Origin: JABMQB01 sp963666575
Lineage (GTDB): Bacteria > Bacteroidota > Bacteroidia > Bacteroidales > Prolixibacteraceae
Reading direction: 5' to 3'
Assembly (NCBI GenBank): GCA_963666575.2
Contig: CAXXYG010000025.1
Coordinates: forward strand, 1 to 64,000
DNA length: 64,000 nt
Shown: positions 43,784-52,692 of the stretch, piece after piece
Position numbering within the stretch: position 1 is the stretch's first letter
How the letters are laid out: every line of letters begins with the position of its first letter
The notes under the pieces: generated by a model
What the model was told of the DNA's origin: nothing
Seen by the model: the letters and a program-made list of their open reading frames with translations, nothing else
The model's database searches: none
Made by a program: the position numbers and the translations under genes

Positions 43784-44254
43784 ATGGCTAAATTTTTAAC
43801 AAAAGATTCTGTTCGTGATGCTCAAAAATCATGGGGAAATGGAATTATTCAGATAGGTGAAGCATACATAAATCAATCAGATTACAAAACCATTACCAAA
43901 AAATTTATTCAAAACCATTATGGTTATAACGAGGGGATAGTTTTATTTAAACCAACGTTGGCATCGGTTGAACAATTTCGAGATACTTTTGAAAAAGCAT
44001 TATCCTATTTTATTGCTGGGAATTCAAACTACCCTGAAGACCATGGTTTTGCCATTAAGCCCTGGAAAGAAGTTAAATTCAGGAATGCCGGAATTATATT
44101 AATTAAAAACCATGCGGTAGCCATGGGCAATTATTATTTTACCGATTTTGAAGGTGAAAAAGTAAAAGTTGAATATACTTTTGGGTATTTCCTCGATTCG
44201 GCCGGCAATGTAAAAATACATTTACACCACTCTTCGTTACCTTATTCTGAATAG
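43784..44254 (+). CDS. Iota-carbonic-anhydrase-like protein (SnoaL/CaMKII-AD fold)
   Basis: 156-aa protein that matches what I know of the iota-class carbonic anhydrase family (COG4337): SWGNGIIQIGEAYINQSDY, NEGIVLFKPTLASVEQFRDTF, EDHGFAIKPWKEVKFRNAG, AVAMGNYYFTDFEGEKVKVEYTFGYF and the signature HHSSLPY at the C-terminus. The family hydrates CO2; some members act without metal. Many bacterial members carry a signal peptide, but this one does not and would be cytoplasmic. Activity here is inferred from the family signature. It is a monocistronic gene with its own downstream hairpin. Confidence 0.85.
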   Translation: MAKFLTKDSVRDAQKSWGNGIIQIGEAYINQSDYKTITKKFIQNHYGYNEGIVLFKPTLASVEQFRDTFEKALSYFIAGNSNYPEDHGFAIKPWKEVKFRNAGIILIKNHAVAMGNYYFTDFEGEKVKVEYTFGYFLDSAGNVKIHLHHSSLPYSE

Positions 44255-44367
44255 GATTATTTTTTTACTGTCTGCTACTTTCCTCAAGTATATCAATACA
44301 ATATTGAATGGCTCCAGTATTATCTTTGTAACCTATAATTCTTTAACTCTTAATTATTTTGCAATTG

Positions 44368-44391
44368 AACTGCAACAAATACTTTGCAGTT
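44368..44391 (+). terminator. Hairpin downstream of the carbonic-anhydrase-like gene
   Basis: AACTGCAA (44368-44375) and TTGCAGTT (44384-44391) form a perfect eight-pair stem with an eight-base loop, then TT and A-rich sequence. A second small inverted repeat, CTATGAA/TTCATAG, follows at 44397-44421. The rest of the 328-base gap to the next gene holds a -7-like TATCTTTG at 44321-44328 and nothing else I recognise. Confidence 0.45.
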
Positions 44392-44582
44392 TTAAACTAT
44401 GAAATTAAAATTACTTCATAGTCCAATATGAAAAAAACGTCTGCATTTTTTGGAGAAGTATTTGTAATTTCCAATTATCATCCTCGTTTCCTATTATCCC
44501 TATGGCTGTCCAGTTTCTCCAGGAGATTTCCTTTTCCGGGCCGGGTGGCCGTTTTTTTAACAATACAGTTAAATATGATACA

Positions 44583-45464
44583 ATGAAAAAACAAAAAAAA
44601 CGTAAGGTAAAACTAATTATATTATCAGATATTCACCTGGGCACTTTTGGATGCAGAGCCAAAGAATTATTAAACTATTTAAAAACTGTTGAACCACAAA
44701 CGCTTGTTTTAAATGGCGACATTATTGATATATGGCAATTTAATAAACGTTATTTTCCTGGTTCACATATGAAGGTTATTAAATACATAACTTCGCTTTT
44801 AGCAAAGGGTTCAGAGGTATTTTATGTTACTGGAAACCACGATGAAATGCTTCGGAAATTCCAGGGTTTCCAACTAGGGAATTTTAAAATTGTCAACAAA
44901 CTAGTTTTAGAATTAGATGGAAAAAAAACCTGGATCTTTCATGGCGATGTTTTCGACGTAATTATGAAACATTCAAAATGGCTGGCAAAATTAGGAGGAA
45001 TTGGATACGATTACCTGATTCTTATAAATACAATTATAAATTGGTTCAGCCTAAAAATGGGTAAAGGACGAATTTCATTGTCAAAAAAAATAAAAAACAG
45101 TGTAAAAGGAGCAGTAAAACACATCAATAATTTTGAAGAAACAGTAGCTGAAATTGCCATTTCAAATGATTATAACTTTGTAGCTTGTGGGCATATACAC
45201 CAGCCTAAAATTCAATACATTAAAACCCAGAACGGTAAAGTATTATACCTCAATTCAGGCGACTGGATTGAAAATATGACTGCACTTGAATACAACAAAA
45301 AAAAATGGTCGGTATATGAATATATGAAAGACCCCGTTGCTCAAAATTTACACCTGAAAGACATATATGATGATAACGGGCTAAACAAAGTCGATTTTAA
45401 AAACAAACAATTATTTAATGAACTTATTGAGGAATTCCAATTCGCCGATTATAAAATCAATTGA
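44583..45464 (+). CDS. UDP-2,3-diacylglucosamine diphosphatase-like metallophosphatase (LpxH type)
   Basis: 293-aa calcineurin-like phosphoesterase. The metal motifs are all present: LIILSDIHLGTFG, LNGDIIDIWQF, FYVTGNHDEML, IFHGDVFDVIM and FVACGHIHQPKI. The spacing matches LpxH-related enzymes, which cut UDP-diacylglucosamine to lipid X in lipid A synthesis. The extra C-terminal ~40 residues are polar. The ATG at 44583 is chosen; the open frame to 44502 adds 27 residues unlike the family. A glycosyltransferase gene follows after 27 bases, so a role in envelope lipid synthesis is plausible though not certain to be lipid A. Confidence 0.87.
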   Translation: MKKQKKRKVKLIILSDIHLGTFGCRAKELLNYLKTVEPQTLVLNGDIIDIWQFNKRYFPGSHMKVIKYITSLLAKGSEVFYVTGNHDEMLRKFQGFQLGNFKIVNKLVLELDGKKTWIFHGDVFDVIMKHSKWLAKLGGIGYDYLILINTIINWFSLKMGKGRISLSKKIKNSVKGAVKHINNFEETVAEIAISNDYNFVACGHIHQPKIQYIKTQNGKVLYLNSGDWIENMTALEYNKKKWSVYEYMKDPVAQNLHLKDIYDDNGLNKVDFKNKQLFNELIEEFQFADYKIN

Positions 45465-45491
45465 TATTTATTAAGGTAAATTTTAGAATTT

Positions 45492-46541
45492 ATGAAAGTA
45501 TTATATGCTATCCAAGGAACAGGAAATGGGCATTTAAGCCGGGCAAACGATATTATCCCGTTATTACAAAAACACAGTAAAGTTGATATACTTATTAGCG
45601 GCAACCAATCAGATGTAAAAATCCCATTTAAAATTAAATACAATTTAACGGGTTTGAGCTTTAAAGTTGGGCAAAGCGGAAAAATTAATATGTGGGCTTC
45701 ATTTAAAAATATAAATTTTCTTCTTTTCCGGAAAGAAGTCCAGGCATTGCCTGTAAATAACTATGATTTAATAATTAACGATTTTGAACCTGTTTCGGCA
45801 TGGGCGGCAAAATTGAATAATGTTCCTTGTGTAGCTCTGAGCCATCAGGCTGCAGTAATAAACAATAAAGCACCCAAACCCCTAATCCCGAATATCTTGG
45901 GGTATTTTATTTTAAAATTTTATGCCCCGGCAAATCAAAAATATGGATTTCATTTTAAAATGTACAACAAAAATATCTTCACCCCTGTAATTCGAAACCA
46001 GGTGCGTAAACAACCCATTACCGATAAAGGAAATATTACTGTTTATTTGCCATCATATGCCGATGAATACGTAATAAAGGTCCTTTCGGAATTACATCAT
46101 ATTAAATGGGAAGTATTTTCGAAATACACAAAAACCAGCTATTCGTTTAATAATATAATTGTAGCGCCAATAAACAACAGCAATTTTATAAAAAGTATGG
46201 CTGCCAGTCATGGTGTTTTATGTGGTGCTGGCTTTGAAACACCTGCCGAGGCTTTATTTATGGGGAAAAAACTAATGGTAATCCCATTAAAATCGCAATA
46301 TGAACAAGCATGTAATGCTGTTGCATTAAAAGATATGGGTATTCCTGTTCTTAAAGATTTAAGTAACAAACAACAATCAAAAATTGAGAACTGGATTTCT
46401 AGTAAAAAACATGTACAAGTTGATTTCCCAAACAATACAGAGAAGATAATAAATCAACTATTTCACGATTTTTACAAAAGGAATCACAATATTGTAGATA
46501 TAAAAACTAGTAGATTTTTGCCTAAAGGACAAATAAATTAA
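45492..46541 (+). CDS. MurG-like (GT28-type) glycosyltransferase family protein
   Basis: 349-aa GT-B fold protein of the MJ1255/VC2487 type. The N-terminal domain starts VLYAIQGTGNGHLSRANDI, with the GxGH motif after strand 1. The C-terminal domain contains FIKSMAASHGVLCGAGFETPAEALFMGKKLMVIP and QYEQACNAVALKDMG, the usual UDP-sugar site with a Gly-rich turn and Glu. No membrane segment is visible. It is the second gene of a pair with the LpxH-like phosphatase. Acceptor unknown. Confidence 0.87.
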   Translation: MKVLYAIQGTGNGHLSRANDIIPLLQKHSKVDILISGNQSDVKIPFKIKYNLTGLSFKVGQSGKINMWASFKNINFLLFRKEVQALPVNNYDLIINDFEPVSAWAAKLNNVPCVALSHQAAVINNKAPKPLIPNILGYFILKFYAPANQKYGFHFKMYNKNIFTPVIRNQVRKQPITDKGNITVYLPSYADEYVIKVLSELHHIKWEVFSKYTKTSYSFNNIIVAPINNSNFIKSMAASHGVLCGAGFETPAEALFMGKKLMVIPLKSQYEQACNAVALKDMGIPVLKDLSNKQQSKIENWISSKKHVQVDFPNNTEKIINQLFHDFYKRNHNIVDIKTSRFLPKGQIN

Positions 46542-46557
46542 AGTAAATTAATAGCTA

Positions 46558-47574
46558 TTACAGCCCCGAAAGCTTTTGAAATAAATCATAAATTGATAAA
46601 AAACAGTAATCACCGGTTTTTGTATTTAATACCCAACTAGACCCTTGTTCTGTTTTAAGAATTTTAACAATAAAATCGGGTGTTGATTCGGTCACAATTT
46701 GATACCCGGCTCGATTAAGGGCTCTGAAGGTCCATGAGAGTGGTAGCCCCTCACCTTCTACTTTAACTTTTGATTTGAAATTTTTCCTAAAAAAATATTC
46801 TCCTTCTTTTGGGTCAAAACCTATGTGGCTATTTTTAAATATCTCTTCAAATTTTCCATCTAATACAGCGTCTTCAGGTGCCCCTTCATAAGTTTCATTT
46901 TCAAACAATATCCAGAATTTATCGACTTCGCGCAAAGCGATATTTAAATCGTGCGTCGATAAAATAATGGTTTTCCCTTTTTCGCTTGCCAGAACCTGTA
47001 ATAAATGAAATATTTCGTATTTATTACTGACATCTAAAAATGCAGTTGGTTCATCCAAAATAATGATGGGGGTATCTTGCGCCAATGCCCGGGCAATCAT
47101 AGCTCGTTGCCGTTCGCCATCACTAATCTGAACAACGTGTTTATTTTCAAAACCCTCAAGTCCTACACTTTTTATGGCCGATTGAATTACCGTATTATCA
47201 GCCGACGTTAATTTTCCAAACCAGTTAGTATAAGGAAACCTTCCATATGCAACCAGGTCAAAAACAGTCATGTTGGCTACCTTCACAGGTTCAGTAGAAA
47301 CAAAACTTATTAGTTTTGATTTTTCAGAAACAGAATAGTTTTGTAATGGTTTATTATTAATTACGATTTCGCCCGAAAAATAATCCTGAAAACCAACCAG
47401 AGTCCGTAATAACGTACTTTTCCCAATGCCATTGCTACCAATTAAAGCAACCATTTCGCCATGGGTAGCCGAAAAATTAATCCCCTGCCTGATGACTACC
47501 GGATTTTTTCCGGGCAGCCCGTAACCAACCGAAAGCCTTTTGATTCCAATATTATAAAATTGACCTGCTCCCAT
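46558..47574 (-). CDS. ABC importer ATPase (FecE/BtuD type) with C-terminal extension
   Basis: 338-aa ATP-binding subunit for a metal-chelate or cobalamin importer. Walker A is LIGSNGIGKSTLLRTL, the signature is ISDGERQRAMIARAL and Walker B is TPIIILDEPTAFLD, with the switch His in IILSTHDLNIAL. The start at 47574 overlaps the permease stop as TAATG; a frame to 47613 exists but lies inside the permease gene. About 80 residues beyond the usual end (EGLPLSWTFRALNRAGYQI onward) form an extra domain of unknown role. Third gene of the importer operon. Confidence 0.9.
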   Translation of the reverse strand: MGAGQFYNIGIKRLSVGYGLPGKNPVVIRQGINFSATHGEMVALIGSNGIGKSTLLRTLVGFQDYFSGEIVINNKPLQNYSVSEKSKLISFVSTEPVKVANMTVFDLVAYGRFPYTNWFGKLTSADNTVIQSAIKSVGLEGFENKHVVQISDGERQRAMIARALAQDTPIIILDEPTAFLDVSNKYEIFHLLQVLASEKGKTIILSTHDLNIALREVDKFWILFENETYEGAPEDAVLDGKFEEIFKNSHIGFDPKEGEYFFRKNFKSKVKVEGEGLPLSWTFRALNRAGYQIVTESTPDFIVKILKTEQGSSWVLNTKTGDYCFLSIYDLFQKLSGL

Positions 47575-48617
47575 TATACTGAAACAAATTTTTTGTTTTT
47601 TAAAATCATCCAAATAATTATAGGAATGCCAATTAATGCGGTCACCGAATTTACAGGCAATGTTGTTTCCATTCCTGGCAATTGCGAAACAATATCGGTA
47701 AAAAGCATAATTACACTACCCAAAATTATTACGGCCGGTAATAATACCAAATGGTCAGATGTTTTAAACAAAACTCTGGCAATATGTGGTATGGCAATGC
47801 CAATAAAACCTATAGGCCCACAGAAAGCTGTGATAGTCCCTGCCAAAAGGCTGGTGCTTAAAAATATCAGCAAACGGCTTTTTAAAATTTTCACCCCCAA
47901 TGAACGTGCATAATTTTCGCCCAATAAAAAAGCATTTAACTCTTTAATACTTCCCATGGCCAGGGTCAATCCTAAAACAATGGCTGGCCCCAAAACCAAT
48001 AATTGCCCTTTTGTAACACTTCCAAGGCTTCCCATTGTCCATACTACAAATGCTTTAAGCATGGTTTCGTTGCTGAAATATTGTAAAATACTCACAATTG
48101 CAGCCGATGCACTTGAAAACAAGATACCTAAGATCAGGATAGTCATAATATCATTTACCCTCGATGAAACATATAATACAAGCAGCATCACACCAAAAGC
48201 TCCCAACCATGCCACAATAGCCAGCGGCCATGCACCCATTGCCGAAAAAATTCCACCAACCAGAAATGACGAAAATCCAAGGACAAACAAAGCAACTCCT
48301 AAACTAGCACCGGCGCTGATACCCAAAACATATGGCCCAGCAAGCGGATTTCGAAAAACAGTCTGCATTTGAAGGCCACTTACGGATAGTGCGGCACCAG
48401 TCAATATAGCTGTTAGAGCTTTTGGCAACCGAAAATCAATTATTATTACCGAATGAATATTTCCTTGGGAGGAAGGATGGAATAATGCCTTTATAACATC
48501 GTTAAAAGGAATAACAACCGAACCCAATAACAGGTCGAGGACAAACAACACCAATAACAATACAACCAATCCAAAAAAAAGAATGGGCAGTTTTTGTTTA
48601 TTTGTAGTAACCGGCAT
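47574..48617 (-). CDS. FecCD/BtuC-type ABC permease
   Basis: 347-aa integral membrane subunit with about ten helices. Family motifs are FRLPKALTAILTGAALSVSGLQMQ near the N-terminus, LAGPYVLGISAGASLGVA, and GPIGFIGIAIPHIAR, which contacts the ATPase. The ATG at 48617 is four bases after the stop of the substrate-binding protein gene; a TTG at 48659 would overlap that gene. Substrate is a siderophore, heme or cobalamin; sequence alone does not tell which. Confidence 0.9.
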   Translation of the reverse strand: MPVTTNKQKLPILFFGLVVLLLVLFVLDLLLGSVVIPFNDVIKALFHPSSQGNIHSVIIIDFRLPKALTAILTGAALSVSGLQMQTVFRNPLAGPYVLGISAGASLGVALFVLGFSSFLVGGIFSAMGAWPLAIVAWLGAFGVMLLVLYVSSRVNDIMTILILGILFSSASAAIVSILQYFSNETMLKAFVVWTMGSLGSVTKGQLLVLGPAIVLGLTLAMGSIKELNAFLLGENYARSLGVKILKSRLLIFLSTSLLAGTITAFCGPIGFIGIAIPHIARVLFKTSDHLVLLPAVIILGSVIMLFTDIVSQLPGMETTLPVNSVTALIGIPIIIWMILKNKKFVSV

Positions 48618-48621
48618 TGAT

Positions 48622-49818
48622 TTATTTTTTACTGTTTCCAATTTCTCTGTAATATTCAAATTTGACCTCGGTTAACTGTTTGGGATAAAATACTTTTATC
48701 AAATCTTTTAAGACCTTATTGGGATAAACAGCCCCACTTTCCCAAAAATCGTTACCTCCCTGCTGATTCATTTTTAGGTTGTTATTAAAAATCCGTCCTT
48801 CGTTAAACACATTAAATTTTTTAAACCGTTCATCAGAACTTAAAATTTCGGGTTTTGAAAAAACACCCCCAACGTTTAACCACACTGTTGCCTGTGAAGC
48901 CCAAATTAAAGCATTTTCGAACGAAATAACATAACTTTCGTGCGAATCATTGTTTTTGCCAATATAATCGCCTCCGGCATCTTCAATCAAATGGGCAAAA
49001 TAAGAGTTACCCCCCGGTACCCACCACGAATCTTTAAAAGGAAGGCCTACAATAACTTTTGGTTGTTCAGAAACAGGTTTCGGCAAATTTTTATAATATA
49101 AATATTCTTGTTCTACTGATTGAAAAAAATCAGATGCAACAGTTTCTTTCTCAAACAGGCAACCTATAAATTTTATCCATTCGGCTTTGCCTAAAGGAGT
49201 TTCTTCAAGGTATTCAGCATTCATAATAACATTTATCCCCAGATCTTCCATCTTTCGGATATGATTTGAAACTTCACTGTCAATTCCATAAACCATTACC
49301 AACTCGGGTTTTTGTTTTAGTAATAATTCGTAATTTAAATTCTGTCCATAACCTACATCAACCACTAACCCCTCATCAATTCTTTCGCGAATTTTTAAGC
49401 TCGAAACATATTTTAATCCAGATACACCAACTACTTTTTCCGATTCATTTACAGCATCAATAAATGCCACGTGCGATGTTGATAAACAGACAATACGTTG
49501 GACAGGTGTAAAAATGATATTTTTATTTTTAAGTGAATCAGGTATTCTACTTCCCTTCTGAAACAGATAATAATCAATTGAAATTTTATTTGCCTGTTCC
49601 CATGGATTAAAAACAGTTATTTTCTTAAAGGATTCAAATTCAGTTATTTCAAAACCTTTGGCATATGTGTTTGAATGAGGAATTAGTTTTTCTTCTTGTT
49701 TTTTCTTTTCAGAACAAGAAACCGAAAAAAAAACAATTGTACTCATTAAAAAAAGAAATGAAACTGAATTATTCCATTTAAGGATATTTTTTATTGTTTG
49801 ATAAAAAAAATGAGTCAT
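48622..49818 (-). CDS. Substrate-binding lipoprotein of a FecB/BtuF-type importer
   Basis: 398-aa helical-backbone metal-receptor protein. A hydrophobic segment (VSFLFLMSTIVFFSVSC) ends in a lipobox Cys. The ligand-binding body has RIVCLSTSHVAFIDAV, VGVSGLKYV, LLLKQKPELVMVYGI, then VIVGLPFKDSWWVPGGNSYFAHLIEDAGG in the second lobe. The ATG at 49818 is preferred; 16 extra codons up to 49866 look artificial. First gene of the three-gene operon. No TonB-dependent receptor or cobalamin riboswitch is next to it, so the cargo stays open. Confidence 0.88.
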   Translation of the reverse strand: MTHFFYQTIKNILKWNNSVSFLFLMSTIVFFSVSCSEKKKQEEKLIPHSNTYAKGFEITEFESFKKITVFNPWEQANKISIDYYLFQKGSRIPDSLKNKNIIFTPVQRIVCLSTSHVAFIDAVNESEKVVGVSGLKYVSSLKIRERIDEGLVVDVGYGQNLNYELLLKQKPELVMVYGIDSEVSNHIRKMEDLGINVIMNAEYLEETPLGKAEWIKFIGCLFEKETVASDFFQSVEQEYLYYKNLPKPVSEQPKVIVGLPFKDSWWVPGGNSYFAHLIEDAGGDYIGKNNDSHESYVISFENALIWASQATVWLNVGGVFSKPEILSSDERFKKFNVFNEGRIFNNNLKMNQQGGNDFWESGAVYPNKVLKDLIKVFYPKQLTEVKFEYYREIGNSKK

Positions 49819-49900
49819 AAAAAAGAATGAAGTTCTTGTAACGCAATTAAAATTATATTGCGGCAAAATTAATGATAAATAAGAAGGCCAGTATACTTTA

Positions 49901-52084
49901 CTAAGGGAAATACGAAACTTTTTTTACAGCGTCAAAATCATCTCCTCTGATACTCACAAAATAAAGGCCCCGCCTGTTTCCGCTAAAGGACACATTAAAT
50001 TTTAACATTCCTGACTGCTGTACTGACACATTAATTTCTTTCCCTAACAGGTCAAATACTTTAATTTGAGAAATTTCGACAGGTTGCGAAACAGTTAAAG
50101 TTAGTTCTGAAACAAAAGGATTTGGGTAAACCTCAATTTCAAAATTATTTGAAACAACAGGTGTATCGGTAACAGTTTCGATAACATTGCAGGCGACCAT
50201 TTCTATTGCCATTGCTGCCGTAACAGTATCCTGTCCTTCTGCAAAATTATACCATGCACCATCACTTAAATATAAAAGTGAATTTACAGGATTGTTTTTT
50301 CGGAATGCAATTAATAAAGCCAACGAATCGGCGGCATTAACATTTGAATAATTAATCCCCACAAAAAAAGTATCGGCCGATGATAATGATTCATCAAATG
50401 GCACATAATTCATGGCACTTTCCTGAAAACCATAAAATGAAACATCCTGAGTGTATATAAGTTCCTCCGGAAAATCAGCCCCATTATATACATTAATAGT
50501 TATAAAACTGTTTTCCGATGAGCTATTTTTATCAAGTTTTCCTATTCCCAATGATACACCTTCCAGAGACTCGTCGCCCGGAATTGAAAATTTCTCAACA
50601 AATTCGGTAATTCCCTGACTATTTGTTCCACCCCAATAACCCGCATAAGCACTTTCGCCATTTAACATTTTTAACAGTCCCGGACTATCTCCTTCCATTA
50701 AATTAGTAAATGCATCGCAAATATCTTCGCCTTCATAAATCTCAAGGCCATCAAGGGTTTCATCACCTATTTTCTGTGGATCGAGCCAATGTTTTAATTG
50801 TTGGGTTGAATCGGCAAAATAATCCCACGACATATCAAACCGCGCAAAATAGTCATCTATCGAATTGGAGCACGAAGCCAGTCCACCTGTTAATGTCCCA
50901 ATTAGTCGTTGATTAGTATTTAAATAAGCTCCACCTGACGATCCTGCTTCGGTGGTACCAATATCCCACTTTAACGTTTTCCAAAAAGCATTTGATAAAT
51001 ATTCATTTTGGAAAGAAGCTATTACCGGCGAATCATAATCAATAGCAATTTTTTTTATATCACCAATTGGGTGGTGAATGCTTGTTACTGAATCGGGGAT
51101 TGTACCCGAACGGTCCCACCCCAAATAATAAGGGCGAAACTCAGGTGGGGGCACCTGTGTTAATTCAACAAGGCTAAAATCAAGGCTGTCAGAATTCGCA
51201 ACAGCTATACTTCCTGAAATAGAATTAGAATTACTTCCATCGAGTGCACCACAATACGGGCTTTCGTAATTAAATAAATAAACAGTGTTTTGTTCTGCAT
51301 TGGTATAATCTTCAAAACAATGATTGGCCGTTATAACATAAGGCGTACCATCTTCTGAAGTATTATTTATCAAAGATCCGGTACAAATTTCAACACCTTT
51401 TACAATCAACCGGCAAACACTGTTTTTTATTTTATCCCAGTCTTTGGCCAGTTCACAGTTGATATCTAAATTACAGCTGCCTGAAATACCTAAAGGCCGC
51501 CGTTTGTCGCCCGCTACCAGTATTCCCATAAAATCGTGGTTCACATTTTTGACAGCTATTTCTCCTTCAAAGGCTGCATTTTCAGGCTCTTCGTATTGTA
51601 AAATTAGCTCATCGCCTGCCAAAGGCGATACCGCAAACGATTTAAATGATTTGTTATTAAATTCAGTGAAAGCACCCAAAATATCCGTTCCTTCCGGGTT
51701 CATTACAAATAATTTTGCGCCTGGAGGAATTACAAATGGGTCAAAAATTAAGTTTAGCGAAAGTGCATTTTCCGATTTAATACGCAGCTGCCAGATATTT
51801 TTACCATTGTAACTTTCCAGATATTCCCCACTATTTTTTGGAGTAAAGTTTACTTCAAAACTATGGGCAAATTTAAATGGTTTTAAAACTGATGCCTTCT
51901 GATACCTTTCAACCGATTTTTGCAGCATTTGCCTATTGTCGATAGCTGGCATATATTTTATTTTATTTGCTGTACTTTTTAACTGAGTTAGTTGTAAAGG
52001 ATAGCCTCCCCGTGAAAGCTGCGCAAAAACAGGCTGGCAATAAACCATTAATACAAGGGAGATAATTATGGTAATTCGTTTCAT
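49901..52084 (-). CDS. T9SS-secreted trypsin-like serine protease
   Basis: 727-aa exported protease. Signal residues 1-20 (ITIIISLVLMVYCQPVFAQ). A ~190-residue propeptide-like region precedes a chymotrypsin-fold domain at about 215-470 with the triad His in TPYVITANHCFED, Asp in SLDFSLVEL and Ser in EAGSSGGAYLN. This resembles lysyl endopeptidase-type enzymes. A second beta domain follows, then a type A T9SS sorting domain of ~80 residues (FEIEVYPNPFVSEL to the end). The ATG at 52084 gives the signal; the frame is open 37 codons further. It probably acts outside the cell in protein degradation. Confidence 0.9.
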   Translation of the reverse strand: MKRITIIISLVLMVYCQPVFAQLSRGGYPLQLTQLKSTANKIKYMPAIDNRQMLQKSVERYQKASVLKPFKFAHSFEVNFTPKNSGEYLESYNGKNIWQLRIKSENALSLNLIFDPFVIPPGAKLFVMNPEGTDILGAFTEFNNKSFKSFAVSPLAGDELILQYEEPENAAFEGEIAVKNVNHDFMGILVAGDKRRPLGISGSCNLDINCELAKDWDKIKNSVCRLIVKGVEICTGSLINNTSEDGTPYVITANHCFEDYTNAEQNTVYLFNYESPYCGALDGSNSNSISGSIAVANSDSLDFSLVELTQVPPPEFRPYYLGWDRSGTIPDSVTSIHHPIGDIKKIAIDYDSPVIASFQNEYLSNAFWKTLKWDIGTTEAGSSGGAYLNTNQRLIGTLTGGLASCSNSIDDYFARFDMSWDYFADSTQQLKHWLDPQKIGDETLDGLEIYEGEDICDAFTNLMEGDSPGLLKMLNGESAYAGYWGGTNSQGITEFVEKFSIPGDESLEGVSLGIGKLDKNSSSENSFITINVYNGADFPEELIYTQDVSFYGFQESAMNYVPFDESLSSADTFFVGINYSNVNAADSLALLIAFRKNNPVNSLLYLSDGAWYNFAEGQDTVTAAMAIEMVACNVIETVTDTPVVSNNFEIEVYPNPFVSELTLTVSQPVEISQIKVFDLLGKEINVSVQQSGMLKFNVSFSGNRRGLYFVSIRGDDFDAVKKVSYFP

Positions 52085-52260
52085 CTGACAAATTTGTTTC
52101 AAAACAAAGTTAAAATATATCTTAACTGATAAGTTTATTTCTTTGGAATTGTTTAAACGATTGGTTGTTAATAGCACATAAAATTTATGGCTCAAATCTT
52201 TATCGTTAGCTATAACCCCAAATAATAATGTAAATTTATGGTTATCTAAAAAAAAGAAAA

Positions 52261-52674
52261 ATGAAGGTTTTGGTTATGTATGTTAACAAATTCAGTTATG
52301 TCCCCGCTCAAAAAAATCTGGAATCGGCTGATGACGTTATGGAAGGGAAAACGTTTGAGGAAGCCATACTCGCATTTATTCAGGTTGAAGCCAGCGACGA
52401 AGAGAATACTGTTACAAGCCGTGAAAAAAAACTGGTGAATCATATAAAATGGGCCGCACGGAAAAACAATTCAAAACATGTAATTTTGCATTCATTTGCC
52501 CACTTATCGGCCTCAAAAGCTTCAATTGAATTTACAAAAGAACTATTTGACAAAGCCGAAATTCGCCTTCAGAATGCAGAGTTTAAAACGGCTCAAACAC
52601 CTTTTGGCTATTTCCTCGACCTTGACATTAAAGCCCCGGGCTATTCTTTGGCGCGCATTTGGGCCGATTTGTAA
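52261..52674 (+). CDS. Free-standing archaeal-type threonyl-tRNA editing domain
   Basis: 137-aa protein that corresponds to the N-terminal editing domain of archaeal ThrRS (tRNA-Thr-ED, a D-aminoacyl-tRNA deacylase fold). Visible family parts are MKVLVMYVNKFSYVP at the start, KHVILHSFAHLSASKAS, and TPFGYFLDLDIKAPGYSLARIW at the end. No aminoacylation, catalytic or anticodon-binding domains are attached. In archaea this domain hydrolyses Ser-tRNA(Thr); the stand-alone form may act in trans, or act on another aminoacyl-tRNA. Convergent with trhO, 18 bases away. Confidence 0.87.
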   Translation: MKVLVMYVNKFSYVPAQKNLESADDVMEGKTFEEAILAFIQVEASDEENTVTSREKKLVNHIKWAARKNNSKHVILHSFAHLSASKASIEFTKELFDKAEIRLQNAEFKTAQTPFGYFLDLDIKAPGYSLARIWADL

Positions 52675-52692
52675 GTTTATAGATGTTAAAAC

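Noticed and set aside
44502..44582. Upstream extension of the LpxH-like protein
   Set aside because: The 27 extra residues are Gly/Phe-rich with no counterpart in the family, and an ATG sits just before the conserved core.
49819..49900. Cobalamin riboswitch upstream of the BtuF-like gene
   Set aside because: The gap to the next gene is about 80 bases, too short for the full element, and no B12-box-like sequence was seen.
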